Part shown: one piece after another, positions 19,013 through 28,841 of the stretch
Layout: each line of letters starts with the position of its first letter
Position numbering within the stretch: the first letter of the stretch is position 1
Assembly (NCBI RefSeq): GCF_022698165.1
Contig: NZ_JALDAY010000021.1
Span: 1-64,000 of the forward strand
DNA: 64,000 nucleotides
Reading direction: 5' to 3'
Origin: Streptomyces cylindrosporus
GTDB taxonomy: Bacteria; Actinomycetota; Actinomycetes; Streptomycetales; Streptomycetaceae
Translations under genes and position numbers: made by a program
The notes under the pieces: generated by a model
What the model was told of the DNA's origin: nothing
What the model saw: the letters and a program-made list of their open reading frames with translations, nothing else
Databases searched by the model: none

Positions 19013-20965
19013 TCAGCCGGTGTGCACCCGTGGCCGGCGCGCGCGGTCGGGCTCCGCCTCGCGCAGCACCTCGCGGGTGACCGGGGCGACCTCGCCCTGG
19101 CCGAACAGGAAGAAGCGCAGGAAGTTGGCGAACGGGCTGCCCTCGGTCCACTCGAAGTAGATGTGCGGGGTGCAGCCGGTGCTGTCGCGGACGTGCAGGA
19201 GCAGCGCGGCCAGGGCGTTCGGGATGGAGGAGGACTCCAGGGTCAGCACGCGGTAGCGGTTGTGCAGGACCTCGCCGCTCACCTTCAGGCCGGCCTCGAA
19301 CTCGGACGGGTCGGTCACCGTGACCTCGACGAAGACGAAGTCCTCGCCGGGGATGTCGTTGTCGGCGCGGATCTGCTCGATCTTGTCGCGGTACTCGGCC
19401 TTGTCGCGCTGGTCGGGCTCGTTGGCGATGAACCGTATCTTCCGGCTCGACATGTCCCGGATGAAACGTTCCGCCATCGGGTCCAGCGTCACGCTGGTCA
19501 CGCGCAGCTCGAAGGCGCGGGCCAGCCGGGACAGCAGCGAGACCAGGATGATGCCGGCGATGAAGCAGGCGCCGATCTTGACGCCGTCGGGGCGTTCGAC
19601 GACGTTCGCGCCGGTGACGTACAACAGGACCGCCGAGACCGCCGCGAAGCCGATGGTCCAGCCCTTCTGCCCGGCGCGGCGGGCGGCGATGGTCACCGCG
19701 ATCGCGGCCGAGGACATGAGCACCAGGACACCGGTGGCGTAGGCGCCGCCCTGGGCGTCGACGTCGGCGTCGAAGATCCAGGTGACCAGGAAGGCGATCA
19801 GGGTGAAGACGATGACCATCGGGCGGACGGCGCGGGCCCAGTGCGGGGCCATGCCGTAGCGGGGCAGGTAGCGCGGCATCAGGTTGAGCAGGCCGGCCAT
19901 TGCGGAGGCGCCCGCGAACCAGAGGATGGCGATCGTGGACACGTCGTAGACCGTGCCGAAGGCGTTGCCCAGGTAGTCGTGGGCCAGGTAGGCGAGGGCG
20001 CGGCCGTTGGCCTGGCCGCCGGACTTGAACTCCTTCTCCGGGATCAGCACGGTGGTGATGAAGCTCGTGACGATCAGGAAGACGCTCATGATCAGGGCGG
20101 CGGCCGTCAGGAGCTTCTTGGTGTCCCGGATCCGGCCCTTGGGGTTCTCCTCGGTGTCGTCCGAGTCGCCCTGGACGTGCGGCATGACGGCCACGCCGGT
20201 CTCGAAGCCGGAGAGGCCGAGCGCGAGCTTGGGGAAGACCAGCAGGGACACGCCGATCATCGCGAAGACGTTGCCGTGCTCGGTCGTCAGGGCGCTGGTC
20301 CAGTCGGTGACGACGTGCCCGGCGGTGATCACGTGCCACATGCCGACCACCACGACGACGGCGTTGAGGCCGAGGTAGGCCACCACCAGGGCCACCGCGA
20401 CGCCGATCGCCTCCAGGAAGCCCTTGAGGAAGACCGCGCCGAGCAGGGCGACCAGGACCAGGGTGATCACCATCTGCCTGCCGTGCAGAACGCTGGTCAG
20501 GTGCGGGTTCTCGACCATGTGCGTGGCCGCGTCGGCCGCGGAGAGGGTGATGGTGATCAGGAAGTCGGTCGCGGCGAAGCCGAGCAGGGCGAGGACGAAG
20601 AGCTTGCCCTTCCAGAACGACAGCAGGCGCTCCAGCATCGCGATAGAGCCCTCGCCGTGCGGGCTCTCCTCGGCCACCCGCCGGTAGACGGGCAGCGCGC
20701 CCGCCAGGGTCACGATCACCAGCACGATCGTCGCGATGGGTGACAGCAGGCCGGCCGCGAGGGCGGCGATGCCCGGCTGGTAGCCGAGCGTGGAGAAGTA
20801 GTCGACACCGGTCAGGCACATCACGCGGTACCAGCGCTGCCCCTTGTGGACCGGCTCCGACTCGGCCGGCGGCGCCGCGTGGGCGGTGCCCTTGCCCATG
20901 TCGGAGAGGCCTTCCAGCATCCAGGCGCGCAGGCGACTGGGTGGGGGGTGCTCGGTGGTGGCCAT
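19013..20965 (-). CDS. APC-superfamily permease with cytoplasmic C-terminal domain
   Basis: This 650-aa protein has about 12 hydrophobic segments from residue 45 to 500, with amino-acid-permease-like features (VDYFSTLGYQPGIAALAAG, GLSGFETGVAVMPHVQGD). A soluble C-terminal domain of about 150 residues follows. That layout (APC core plus cytosolic tail) is also that of the potassium importer KimA. The substrate is not evident: amino acid or potassium. It is divergent from an RCK-type protein, which favours ion transport. ATG 20965 is chosen for AGGAG 7 nt upstream; the frame upstream is non-coding in character. Confidence 0.82.
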   Translation of the reverse strand: MATTEHPPPSRLRAWMLEGLSDMGKGTAHAAPPAESEPVHKGQRWYRVMCLTGVDYFSTLGYQPGIAALAAGLLSPIATIVLVIVTLAGALPVYRRVAEESPHGEGSIAMLERLLSFWKGKLFVLALLGFAATDFLITITLSAADAATHMVENPHLTSVLHGRQMVITLVLVALLGAVFLKGFLEAIGVAVALVVAYLGLNAVVVVVGMWHVITAGHVVTDWTSALTTEHGNVFAMIGVSLLVFPKLALGLSGFETGVAVMPHVQGDSDDTEENPKGRIRDTKKLLTAAALIMSVFLIVTSFITTVLIPEKEFKSGGQANGRALAYLAHDYLGNAFGTVYDVSTIAILWFAGASAMAGLLNLMPRYLPRYGMAPHWARAVRPMVIVFTLIAFLVTWIFDADVDAQGGAYATGVLVLMSSAAIAVTIAARRAGQKGWTIGFAAVSAVLLYVTGANVVERPDGVKIGACFIAGIILVSLLSRLARAFELRVTSVTLDPMAERFIRDMSSRKIRFIANEPDQRDKAEYRDKIEQIRADNDIPGEDFVFVEVTVTDPSEFEAGLKVSGEVLHNRYRVLTLESSSIPNALAALLLHVRDSTGCTPHIYFEWTEGSPFANFLRFFLFGQGEVAPVTREVLREAEPDRARRPRVHTG

Positions 20966-21315
20966 CGGCGTGCTCCTGATGTGCGGCTCAGCGTGTGGGT
21001 TCCGGCCATCACGCGGACGGCGGCACCAGCGTAAGCGGAGAGTGACGCGAGGGCCCACGGCTGAGGGCGTCGCGGGCGTCAAGCTTCCGTTAAGACTGGC
21101 CGGTCAGCGGGCTGCGGCGGCGGAATGGGAGGTTATGGGGTGCTTTGCCGTGATTGCTCCGTGCGAGGGGAAGGGCGTCGCCGGGCCGGGGTGGACACCC
21201 TGCGTCATGGTGACGGGGCACGGGCGGGTGGTCTTGACGTTCCCTTGACGCAATCTTGAGAGCTGTCAGGTACACGGCCGGAACAGCCCTCGCGGGCCGG
21301 GCCGTTCAGCCTGAT
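20966..21315. other. Divergent intergenic region between the permease and the RCK gene
   Basis: This 350-bp stretch has no convincing gene. On the plus strand three closely spaced TTGAcG/TTGAGA motifs (21235, 21245, 21255) look like overlapping -35 elements or a direct repeat. On the minus strand TTGACG occurs about 110 nt before the permease start. I looked for a ydaO-type (c-di-AMP) riboswitch and did not recognise one. Confidence 0.5.
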
Positions 21316-23211
21316 GTGACGTCAACTCTTCCCGACCGCACGGAACCCGCCCAGCGCGCCCAGCACATGGTGATCTGCGGCGACGACGGGCTCGCGCACC
21401 GGCTGGCCGTGGAACTCGACGGAGTGTGCGGCGAGGTCGTCACCGTCGTGCTGCCGTCCGCGAGCGACGAGCACGGGGCGGAGATCGCCGCACTGCACCG
21501 CGACCCGGGCTCGCCGGTCGAACTGCACCTCTCCGCGCGGCCCGACGAGCGGACCCTGCGCGCGGCGGGCGTCGAACGCGCCGCCGCGCTCGCCCTCACC
21601 TACCGCGACGACCAGGTCAACATGACCGCTGCCCTGCTCGCGCGGACCGTCAACCCCTCGGTGCGGCTGGTGGTCCGCATGTTCAACCGGGAACGCGGCC
21701 GGCATCTGGAGCGGCTGCTGGACCGGGCGGCGGGACTGTGCGAGGCCCCGGTGCAGGACACCTCCACCACCGTGCTCTCCGACGCCGACACCGCCGTACC
21801 GGAACTCGTCGCGGCCGCCGCCGTCGGGCACGGCCACACCCTCCAGGTCGAGGGCAAGGTGTTCCGCGGGGTCGTACGGCCCGCGCGGACCGCACCGCAG
21901 GGCACCGATCTGGCCACGCTGGCCGTGCTGTCCGGTGCGCATCAGGACGACCCGGCGAGCCAGGACAGCCCGGAGACGCCCGGGGAGGACGGGACACAGC
22001 TGCTGCCCGACGACCGCACCGCCCACCACCGGCAGTCCACGCACGGGCGGCTGATGCTGGAGGAGGTCACGCACGCCTCCGAACCGGCCGCGGGGGCGCG
22101 CCGTCCGCGGCTGCGCGGCTGGCTGCGCCGACGGCTGGCGCACCTGCCCTGGAAGGTCTTCCTCTCCCATCAACTCGCCGCCGTCTACGGTGCGTTGGCC
22201 GCGGTGGTCGTCGGACTCTCCACCGCCACCGCGCTCTTCGCCGACGAACACCCGTGGTGGAAGAACATCTATCTGCCGCTGCTGGACATCTTCACCATGG
22301 GCGACCCGGCCACCGAGGAGTCGCCCGCCCGTCGCGTCCTCCAACTGCTCGCCGGATTCGTCGGGTTGGCGGTACTGCCGCTGGTCGTCGCGGCGACCAT
22401 GAACGCCACCGAGGCCTTCCGCACCGCCTCCGCGAACCATCCGCCCGACGACGACGTCAGCGGGCACATCGTGCTGGTCGGCCTCGGCATGGTCGGCACC
22501 CGCGTGCTGGCCCGGCTGCGCGCCACCGACCACCAGGTGGTGGCCATCGAACGCGACCCGCGGGCCCGTGGCGTCGCCCTCGCCCGGCGGCTCGGCATCC
22601 CGCTGATCCTGGACGACGCCACGGCCCCCGAGGTGCTCGAACTCGCCCGGGTCCGGCACAGCCGCTCCCTGCTCGTCCTCACCCGCGACGACGGCCAGAA
22701 CCTCGACATCGTCATGGCCGTCCGCGAGTCCAACCCCGGCGTCCGGGTCGTGACGCGGTTGTACGACGACGGCTTCGCCGCCACCGTCCAGCGCACCCTG
22801 CGCGCCTCCTACCCGGACGCCCTGACCCGGAGCAGGAGCGTTTCCGCGCTGGCCGCGCCCTCGTTCGCCGCGGCGATGATGGGCCGGCACGTGCTGGGGG
22901 TGATGCCGGTGGAGCGCGGGTCGCTGCTGTTCACCTGCGTGGACGTGGCCGGGCACGCCGAGCTGGAGGGGCGGTCCGTGCGCCAGGCGTTCCGGGAGAA
23001 CGAGTGGCGGGTGCTGGCGGTCGGGTCCGCCGCCGGGCCGCTTCCCGCGTCGTCGGGCGGGGACTCCCTCACCGGCCTCAACCTCGACCGCACGGAGTTC
23101 GACTGGCGGCCCGGGCAGGAACGGGTGCTGCGGGCGGGCGACCGGGTGGTGCTGGCGACGACGCGGCGCGGGCTGGACATCCTGATGACGGGGGTGGCGC
23201 GGCGCGACTGA
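21316..23211 (+). CDS. RCK-pore-RCK protein, putative cation channel or transporter subunit
   Basis: This protein of about 631 aa has an N-terminal Rossmann/TrkA-N domain (MVICGDDGLAHRLAVEL). Two transmembrane segments (residues about 285-310 and 335-360) flank a re-entrant-like loop, and a second TrkA-N domain follows (HIVLVGLGMVGTRVL). The loop holds FTMGDP (TMGDP at 327-331) where potassium channels have TVGYGD. The order resembles RCK-gated channels, but the selectivity filter is degenerate. The start is uncertain: the reading frame opens at TTG 21256, GTG 21316 is preferred, and ATG 21367 directly precedes the Rossmann strand. Confidence 0.8.
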   Translation: MTSTLPDRTEPAQRAQHMVICGDDGLAHRLAVELDGVCGEVVTVVLPSASDEHGAEIAALHRDPGSPVELHLSARPDERTLRAAGVERAAALALTYRDDQVNMTAALLARTVNPSVRLVVRMFNRERGRHLERLLDRAAGLCEAPVQDTSTTVLSDADTAVPELVAAAAVGHGHTLQVEGKVFRGVVRPARTAPQGTDLATLAVLSGAHQDDPASQDSPETPGEDGTQLLPDDRTAHHRQSTHGRLMLEEVTHASEPAAGARRPRLRGWLRRRLAHLPWKVFLSHQLAAVYGALAAVVVGLSTATALFADEHPWWKNIYLPLLDIFTMGDPATEESPARRVLQLLAGFVGLAVLPLVVAATMNATEAFRTASANHPPDDDVSGHIVLVGLGMVGTRVLARLRATDHQVVAIERDPRARGVALARRLGIPLILDDATAPEVLELARVRHSRSLLVLTRDDGQNLDIVMAVRESNPGVRVVTRLYDDGFAATVQRTLRASYPDALTRSRSVSALAAPSFAAAMMGRHVLGVMPVERGSLLFTCVDVAGHAELEGRSVRQAFRENEWRVLAVGSAAGPLPASSGGDSLTGLNLDRTEFDWRPGQERVLRAGDRVVLATTRRGLDILMTGVARRD

Positions 23212-23389
23212 GGCGCCGCGAGACCCGGTGGCGGCGGCTCGGCAAGGGGGAGGGCGATCGGCGGTTCTTTGCGCCTGCTTTACTTCCGGAGTTCTTTGTT
23301 CCGCCGCTGTGGCATCGCGCGCAGTTCATCGGGGGTGAACAGCCTCGGCCCCGTCCGACGCATACTCCGTTGCAGCAGCAGGAGCTGAC

Positions 23390-25096
23390 ATGGGCCACAG
23401 CGGTCACAGACACGGCCATGGACATCACCACCACGATCACGAGACCGGCACCGGCTCCCTGCCGCCGGCCCTCGACATGTCCGTACCGGACGAGGAGTTG
23501 ACGCCCAGTCAGCTCTCGCGGCGTTCGATGCTGCGGCGCACCGGGCTGCTCGGAGCCGGGCTCGCCGCGGGCAGCGTGCTGGCCGGTGCGGGGGAGGCAG
23601 CCGCGTCGACCGTCGACATGCCCGCCACGCACGGCGGCTCCCGCTCCGGCGGCTACCTGTGGCTGGCCGGCGACCACCACATCCACACCCAGTACAGCTC
23701 CGACGCCAAGTACCGGGTGATCGACCACGTCCGGCAGGCCAACGCGCACGGCCTGGACTGGATGGTCATCACCGACCACGGCAGCGAGACCCACGCCAAG
23801 ATCGGTGTGGAGAAGGTCAACCCGGACATCGTCGACGCCCGCGACCGGATCGACGACACCCTGGTCTTCCAGGGACTCGAGTGGAACATCCCGGCCGCCG
23901 AGCACGGCACCGTCTTCGTGCACCCGGGCAAGAACGAGGTCGCGGTGCTCAAGGAGTTCGAGAACTCCTTCGACGGCTCGGTCAAGGGTGCCTCGGCGAG
24001 CACCCCGGCCAACGAGGCGCTCGCCATCGCGGGCGTCAACTTCCTCGCCGACGCGGTGCGCCGCCGCAAGGTCAAGGATGCCCTCTTCCTCGCCAACCAC
24101 CCGGCCCGCAAGGGCATCGACTCCCCGCACGAGATCCGCGGCTGGCGCGACGCCCAGCCCACCATCGCGGTCGGCATGGAGGGCGCCCCCGGCCACCAGG
24201 CCGGCGGTCTGCCCAAGCCGAACGGCCCGGGCGGGGCGCGCGGCATCTACGACAACAGCCCCAGCGCCGACTCCTTCACCGGCTACCCGCTGGAGAGCTA
24301 CCGCACCTGGGGCGGCTTCGACTGGATGACCGCCACCGTCGGTGGCCTGTGGGACAGCCTGCTCGCCGAGGGCAAGCCCTGGTGGATCACCGCCAACTCC
24401 GACTCCCACAACGTCTACGCCGACACCGCCGTACGCGGCCCGAACAGCGACTTCAACGCCAACGGCCGCTACAACGACCCGGTTTACGGCGGCGGCCTCA
24501 ACCTCACCGACACCGACTTCTGGCCCGGCCAGTACTCCCGCACCCACGTCGGCGCCGCGTCCTTCTCGTACCAGTCGGTCATGGACGGCATCCGGGCCGG
24601 CCGTGTCTGGGTCGACCACGGCGGGCTCATCAGCGGCCTCGACGCCCGGCTGCGCGGCGGCGGCCGTGCCGTCACCCTCGGCGGTGTGCTGCACGTGAAG
24701 CGCGGCAGCCAGGTCGACCTGGTGATCGACATCAGCCTGGCCAACGGCCCCAACTGGGCCCAGTTCGTACCGTCGCTGGCCCGCGTGGACGTCGTCCAGG
24801 GCGATGTCACGGGGCCGGTCGCCGACAAGGACGCCTTCGCCACGCCGAGCACCCAGGTGGTCAAGTCCTTCGAGGTCGGCAAGGCGACGGGCTCGGTCCG
24901 TCTGACGTACTCGCTGGGTCGCGTCGACAAGCCGGTGTACGTACGGCTGCGCGGTACCGACGGCAACCGCGGCGCCGTCGGCATCAACGGTCCGGCGATC
25001 GACCCGGCGGGCCCGGCCATGGACGTGCTCGGCGACGCCGACCCGTGGAAGGACCTGTGGTTCTACTCCAACCCGATGTGGGTCCTGCCCGCATGA
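23390..25096 (+). CDS. Tat-exported PHP-domain metal-dependent phosphoesterase
   Basis: This 568-aa protein starts with a His-rich stretch (GHSGHRHGHGHHHHDHE), then a twin-arginine signal (SRRSMLRRTGLLGAGLAAG, residues about 43-61). The PHP catalytic domain carries DHHIHTQYSS (about 95) and TDHGSE (about 127), which supply metal ligands. It should be exported folded and act on a phosphoester at the cell surface; the substrate is unknown. The His-rich head before the Tat signal may bind metal in the cytoplasm. ATG 23390 follows AGGAG. The stop overlaps the next start (ATGA). Confidence 0.86.
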   Translation: MGHSGHRHGHGHHHHDHETGTGSLPPALDMSVPDEELTPSQLSRRSMLRRTGLLGAGLAAGSVLAGAGEAAASTVDMPATHGGSRSGGYLWLAGDHHIHTQYSSDAKYRVIDHVRQANAHGLDWMVITDHGSETHAKIGVEKVNPDIVDARDRIDDTLVFQGLEWNIPAAEHGTVFVHPGKNEVAVLKEFENSFDGSVKGASASTPANEALAIAGVNFLADAVRRRKVKDALFLANHPARKGIDSPHEIRGWRDAQPTIAVGMEGAPGHQAGGLPKPNGPGGARGIYDNSPSADSFTGYPLESYRTWGGFDWMTATVGGLWDSLLAEGKPWWITANSDSHNVYADTAVRGPNSDFNANGRYNDPVYGGGLNLTDTDFWPGQYSRTHVGAASFSYQSVMDGIRAGRVWVDHGGLISGLDARLRGGGRAVTLGGVLHVKRGSQVDLVIDISLANGPNWAQFVPSLARVDVVQGDVTGPVADKDAFATPSTQVVKSFEVGKATGSVRLTYSLGRVDKPVYVRLRGTDGNRGAVGINGPAIDPAGPAMDVLGDADPWKDLWFYSNPMWVLPA

Positions 25097-25716
25097 CGGC
25101 ACCGGACTTCCTGCCCGGCGTCCGCTCCGTCATCGGGGTGGACGCCGGGACGGTGAGCCTGCGGGAGGCGGACCATCTCGTCCATCGACTGGCGGACGAA
25201 CTCGGCCTCCCCGCAGGCACGTTCGCCTGCACGCATCTGATCCGCGAGGGCGAACGGCGGGGTACGGCCATCTCCTTCGCGTTTGAGGACAGCGGGGAGG
25301 CCGAGGCGGCTTGGCGGCGGCTGGTGCGGCTGGGCGAGCCGGAGGCCGGCGCGGTCCTGGGCGGCCGTGAGTGCGGCCCGGCCGAGGCCGTCCGCGCGGC
25401 GGGGACGGCGGCCGGGGAACACGCGGGGCGCCGTGGCGGCCGGGCTGTGCTCTATCCGGGCGTGGAACACCTCACCGGTACGGTCACCCTGGGGGAGCTG
25501 CTGAGCCTGACCGCCATCGACGAGGCCACCGTGGTCGGCCGGCCGTCGACGCCCGGGCAGGGGCCCGACCCCCGCACACCGGTGCACACCCGCGACCACG
25601 TACGCCCGGAATGGCGTGGCGGCCGTCTGGTCCTCGCCCTGGTTCCCGCTGCGGGGGACACCCTCGCGCCGTTCGAGGTGCCCAATCCCACGCCTTGCTG
25701 CGCGGACCACGGCTGA
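25093..25716 (+). CDS. Unknown protein coupled to the PHP phosphoesterase
   Basis: This 207-aa protein is not recognised. It is soluble, has no signal peptide or membrane segment, and ends in a Cys pair near the C-terminus (NPTPCCADHG). ATG 25093 overlaps the phosphoesterase stop, so translation is coupled and stoichiometric production is likely. Codon use matches its neighbours. The context suggests an accessory or cytosolic partner of the PHP enzyme, but nothing in the sequence shows an activity. Confidence 0.75.
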   Translation: MTAPDFLPGVRSVIGVDAGTVSLREADHLVHRLADELGLPAGTFACTHLIREGERRGTAISFAFEDSGEAEAAWRRLVRLGEPEAGAVLGGRECGPAEAVRAAGTAAGEHAGRRGGRAVLYPGVEHLTGTVTLGELLSLTAIDEATVVGRPSTPGQGPDPRTPVHTRDHVRPEWRGGRLVLALVPAAGDTLAPFEVPNPTPCCADHG

Positions 25717-25853
25717 CAACACGGCTGACAAAGGGAGTTGGCCGGTTCGACGCGCACGACGCTCCGTCGCCCCGCAACCATGCGCCGCCCGGCGCCCCCG
25801 GACTCTATGCTCGTCCGGTCGTTCTTGTCGTCACAGTCGGTGCAGGGGATTCG

Positions 25854-28745
25854 GTGCGTACTCGATTCGCCGTGCTCGGACCCGTCCGGGCCTGGCGCGG
25901 CGGCACCGAGCTGGTGCTCGGGCCGCCCAAGCAACGCGCCCTGCTCGCGCTGCTGTTGACCGAGGCGGGGCATCCGGTCGCCGTGCACGAGATCGTCGAC
26001 GCGCTGTGGGGCCAGGACCCGCCGGACACCGCCGTCAACGTCGTCCAGCGGCACATCGGAGCCCTGCGCCGGCTGCTGGAACCCGAGCTCCCGGCGCGCG
26101 GCGAGTCACGATGGCTGGTGCGGGGCTCGGGCGGCTACCGCCTCGACGCCGACCCCGACTCCCTCGACCTGCTGCGTTTCCGCGAGCTGCGGCAGCGGGC
26201 GGCCAAGGCGGCGCAGGAGAGTGAACCGGCCGCCGCCACCGAGCTGTTGATCGAGGCGCTGGCCCTGTGGCGCGGTCCCGCGGCCTCCGGGATCGCGCCC
26301 GAGGTGCGCTCGTATCCGGCCTTCACCGCCCTGGACGGCGAACACCTGGCCGCCGTGAAGGAGGCGGCGGAGCTGGCCCTGGAGGCCGGCGGGGGGCTCG
26401 GCGCGCGGGTGCTGGTGACGCTGCGGCAGGCCGCGGCACAACACCCGTTGGACGAAGGGCTGCAGGCCAGGCTCATCCTGGTGCTCGCGGCCACCGGGCA
26501 CCAGGCCGAGGCCCTGGACGTCCACCGGACCGTACGCACTCGCCTCGCCGACGAGTTGGGCGTGCAGCCCGGCCCCGAACTGCAGGCGGCCCAGCAGCGG
26601 GTTCTCGGCCGTACCCAGACGCTGCGTGCCTCCGTGCCGACCGGTTCCGGCGAGGACGCGGGGGAGGAGGACCTCCAGCCGGCGCCCGCCGCCACCGTAC
26701 GGCCCGCACAACTCCCCGCGGACCTCGCCGCGTTCACCGGCAGGCGCAGCGAACTCGCCCGCGTCCGGGAGCTGTTGCCGCCGTTCGGGGAAGCCATGTC
26801 GACCGTCGTGATCAGCGCCATCGGCGGCATGGCCGGAGTCGGCAAGACGACCCTCGCGGTGCACTGGGCGCACAGCGTCGCCGACCGCTTCCCCGACGGA
26901 CAGCTCTACGTCAATCTGCGCGGCTTCCATCCGACCGGCTCGATCATGAGCGCGGCCGAGGCGATCCGGTCGTTCCTCGACGCGTTCGGCGTCCCCGGGC
27001 AACGCATCCCGGCCGGGCTCGACGCGCAGGCCGCGCTGTACCGCAGCCTTCTCGCCGACCGCCGCGTCCTGATCGTCCTCGACAACGCCCGGGACACCGA
27101 GCACGTGCGGCCGCTGCTGCCCGGCGCGCCCGGCTGCCTGGTCCTCGTCACCAGCCGCAGCCAGCTGTACGGCCTGGTCGCCGGTGAGGGCGCGCACTCC
27201 CTGACGCTGGACGTGCTCACCCGTGACGACGCCCGTGAGTTCCTCTCCCGCAGGCTCGGCGACGAACGCGTCGCACGCGAACCCGACGCCGTCACCGAGA
27301 TCATCGACCTGTGCGGACGGCTCCCGCTCGCGCTCGCCGTGGTCAGCGCCCGCGCGGTGGTGAACCCGAGCTTCCCGCTCGCGTCCGTCGCCGCCGAACT
27401 GCGCGAGAGCGAGGACAGCCTCGACGCGTTCTCCGGCGAAGCTCCGGTCGCGGACGCACGCAGCGCGTTCTCGTGGTCGTACCAGCTCCTCAGCCCGGCC
27501 GCGGCGCGTGTCTTCCGGCTGCTCGCCCTGCACCCCGGCCCCGACTGCTCGCTCGCCGCCGTCGCCAGCCTCGCCGGGCAGCGTATCGGCCAAGTGCGGC
27601 CGCTGCTCGGGGAGTTGGTCCGCGCCCACCTGCTGTCCGAGCCCGTGCCCGGCCGTTACGGCTGCCACGAGCTGCTGCGCGCCTACGCCACCGAACTGGG
27701 CCGGGCCGAGGACGGCGTACCGGACCTGGACGCGGCCAGGCGCCGCCTCCTCGACCACTACCTGCACACCGTGCACGCGGCCGACACCGTCATCGCGCCC
27801 ACCCGGGAACGCCTCCAACTGCGGCCCCACGCACCGGGAGTGACCGTGCCGCGGCTGCCCGACCAGGCGGCCGCTGCCACCTGGCTGGAGGCGAACCGGT
27901 CCGTCGTGCTCGCCGCGATCGAGCAGGCCGCACGGCACGGCAGCGGTGAGCACAGCTGGCAGCTGGCCGCGACCGCCGACCTGTACCTCGACCGCAACGG
28001 CCACTGGCAGGAACAACTCGCCGCGCAGACAACGGCGTTGGGAGCCGCCCAGCGGCTGGGCGACATCCGGGGCCAGGCACACGGGCACAAGGCGCTCGGC
28101 TTCACCAACGGCCGCTTCGACCGGTGGGACGAGGCCGACGCACACCTCGCGCGCGCCCTTGAACTGTTCGCCGAGATCGGCGACGGGATCGGGCTGGCCA
28201 GGGTGCACCGCCACTGCGCCTACCTCGCCAACCGGCGCGAGCGGCACGAGGAGGCCCTCGGCCACTACGCCGACGCGAGCAGCCTCTACCGGGCGGCCGG
28301 CTGGGCCAGCGGCGAGGCGTACGTGGCCAACGAGGTCGGATGGACGTACATCCTGATGGGCCGGTACGAAGACGCCCTGAAGGAGTGCGGCCGGGCGCTG
28401 GCGGCCCACCAGCGGACGGGGGACGGCAACGGTGTGGCCTCCGCGTGGGACAGCCTCGGCTACGCCCATCACCACCTGCACGAGCACGACCGGGCGCTCG
28501 AATGCTACGAGCACGCCCTGCGGTTGTACCGGGAGAGCCGCGACCGCTACCTGGAGGCCGACACCCTGGTGCACATAGGCGACACCCACCGCGCGAGGGG
28601 CGAGAACGGCCGGGCCGCGCTCGCCTGGCGCGAAGCGGCCGCCATCCTGGAGGACATCGGTCACTCGGAGGCCGCGCAGGTCCGCGACCGGCTGAGGGAC
28701 CTCGCCGTACCCGATCCCGTACCCGATCCACCCGGGCGTCAGTAA
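25854..28745 (+). CDS. AfsR/SARP-family regulator with NB-ARC and TPR domains
   Basis: This 963-aa protein has an OmpR-type winged helix (residues about 1-95), a bacterial transcriptional activation domain (about 100-245), and an NB-ARC/STAND ATPase with Walker A GMAGVGKTT at 325-333. C-terminal TPR repeats follow (about 700-940; GRFDRWDEADAHLARALELF and similar). AfsR-type proteins activate secondary metabolism after phosphorylation and ATP binding. The target genes are unknown. The start is GTG 25854 with AGGGGA upstream; the earlier in-frame reading is antisense to nothing real and overlaps the previous gene. An ECF sigma gene follows after 96 nt. Confidence 0.92.
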   Translation: MRTRFAVLGPVRAWRGGTELVLGPPKQRALLALLLTEAGHPVAVHEIVDALWGQDPPDTAVNVVQRHIGALRRLLEPELPARGESRWLVRGSGGYRLDADPDSLDLLRFRELRQRAAKAAQESEPAAATELLIEALALWRGPAASGIAPEVRSYPAFTALDGEHLAAVKEAAELALEAGGGLGARVLVTLRQAAAQHPLDEGLQARLILVLAATGHQAEALDVHRTVRTRLADELGVQPGPELQAAQQRVLGRTQTLRASVPTGSGEDAGEEDLQPAPAATVRPAQLPADLAAFTGRRSELARVRELLPPFGEAMSTVVISAIGGMAGVGKTTLAVHWAHSVADRFPDGQLYVNLRGFHPTGSIMSAAEAIRSFLDAFGVPGQRIPAGLDAQAALYRSLLADRRVLIVLDNARDTEHVRPLLPGAPGCLVLVTSRSQLYGLVAGEGAHSLTLDVLTRDDAREFLSRRLGDERVAREPDAVTEIIDLCGRLPLALAVVSARAVVNPSFPLASVAAELRESEDSLDAFSGEAPVADARSAFSWSYQLLSPAAARVFRLLALHPGPDCSLAAVASLAGQRIGQVRPLLGELVRAHLLSEPVPGRYGCHELLRAYATELGRAEDGVPDLDAARRRLLDHYLHTVHAADTVIAPTRERLQLRPHAPGVTVPRLPDQAAAATWLEANRSVVLAAIEQAARHGSGEHSWQLAATADLYLDRNGHWQEQLAAQTTALGAAQRLGDIRGQAHGHKALGFTNGRFDRWDEADAHLARALELFAEIGDGIGLARVHRHCAYLANRRERHEEALGHYADASSLYRAAGWASGEAYVANEVGWTYILMGRYEDALKECGRALAAHQRTGDGNGVASAWDSLGYAHHHLHEHDRALECYEHALRLYRESRDRYLEADTLVHIGDTHRARGENGRAALAWREAAAILEDIGHSEAAQVRDRLRDLAVPDPVPDPPGRQ

Positions 28746-28841
28746 TCCGTCAGAGTTCCGGAAGTGGGTCCTGCCTACGCTCCCCGCTCCGCTCCAACCG
28801 GAGTCGGAGCCGCGTACGGCAACCCCTTCAGGAACTGGATC

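Noticed and set aside
20966..21250. c-di-AMP (ydaO-type) riboswitch before the APC permease
   Set aside because: Suspected because of the KimA-like layout, but I could not find the conserved core or its pairing.
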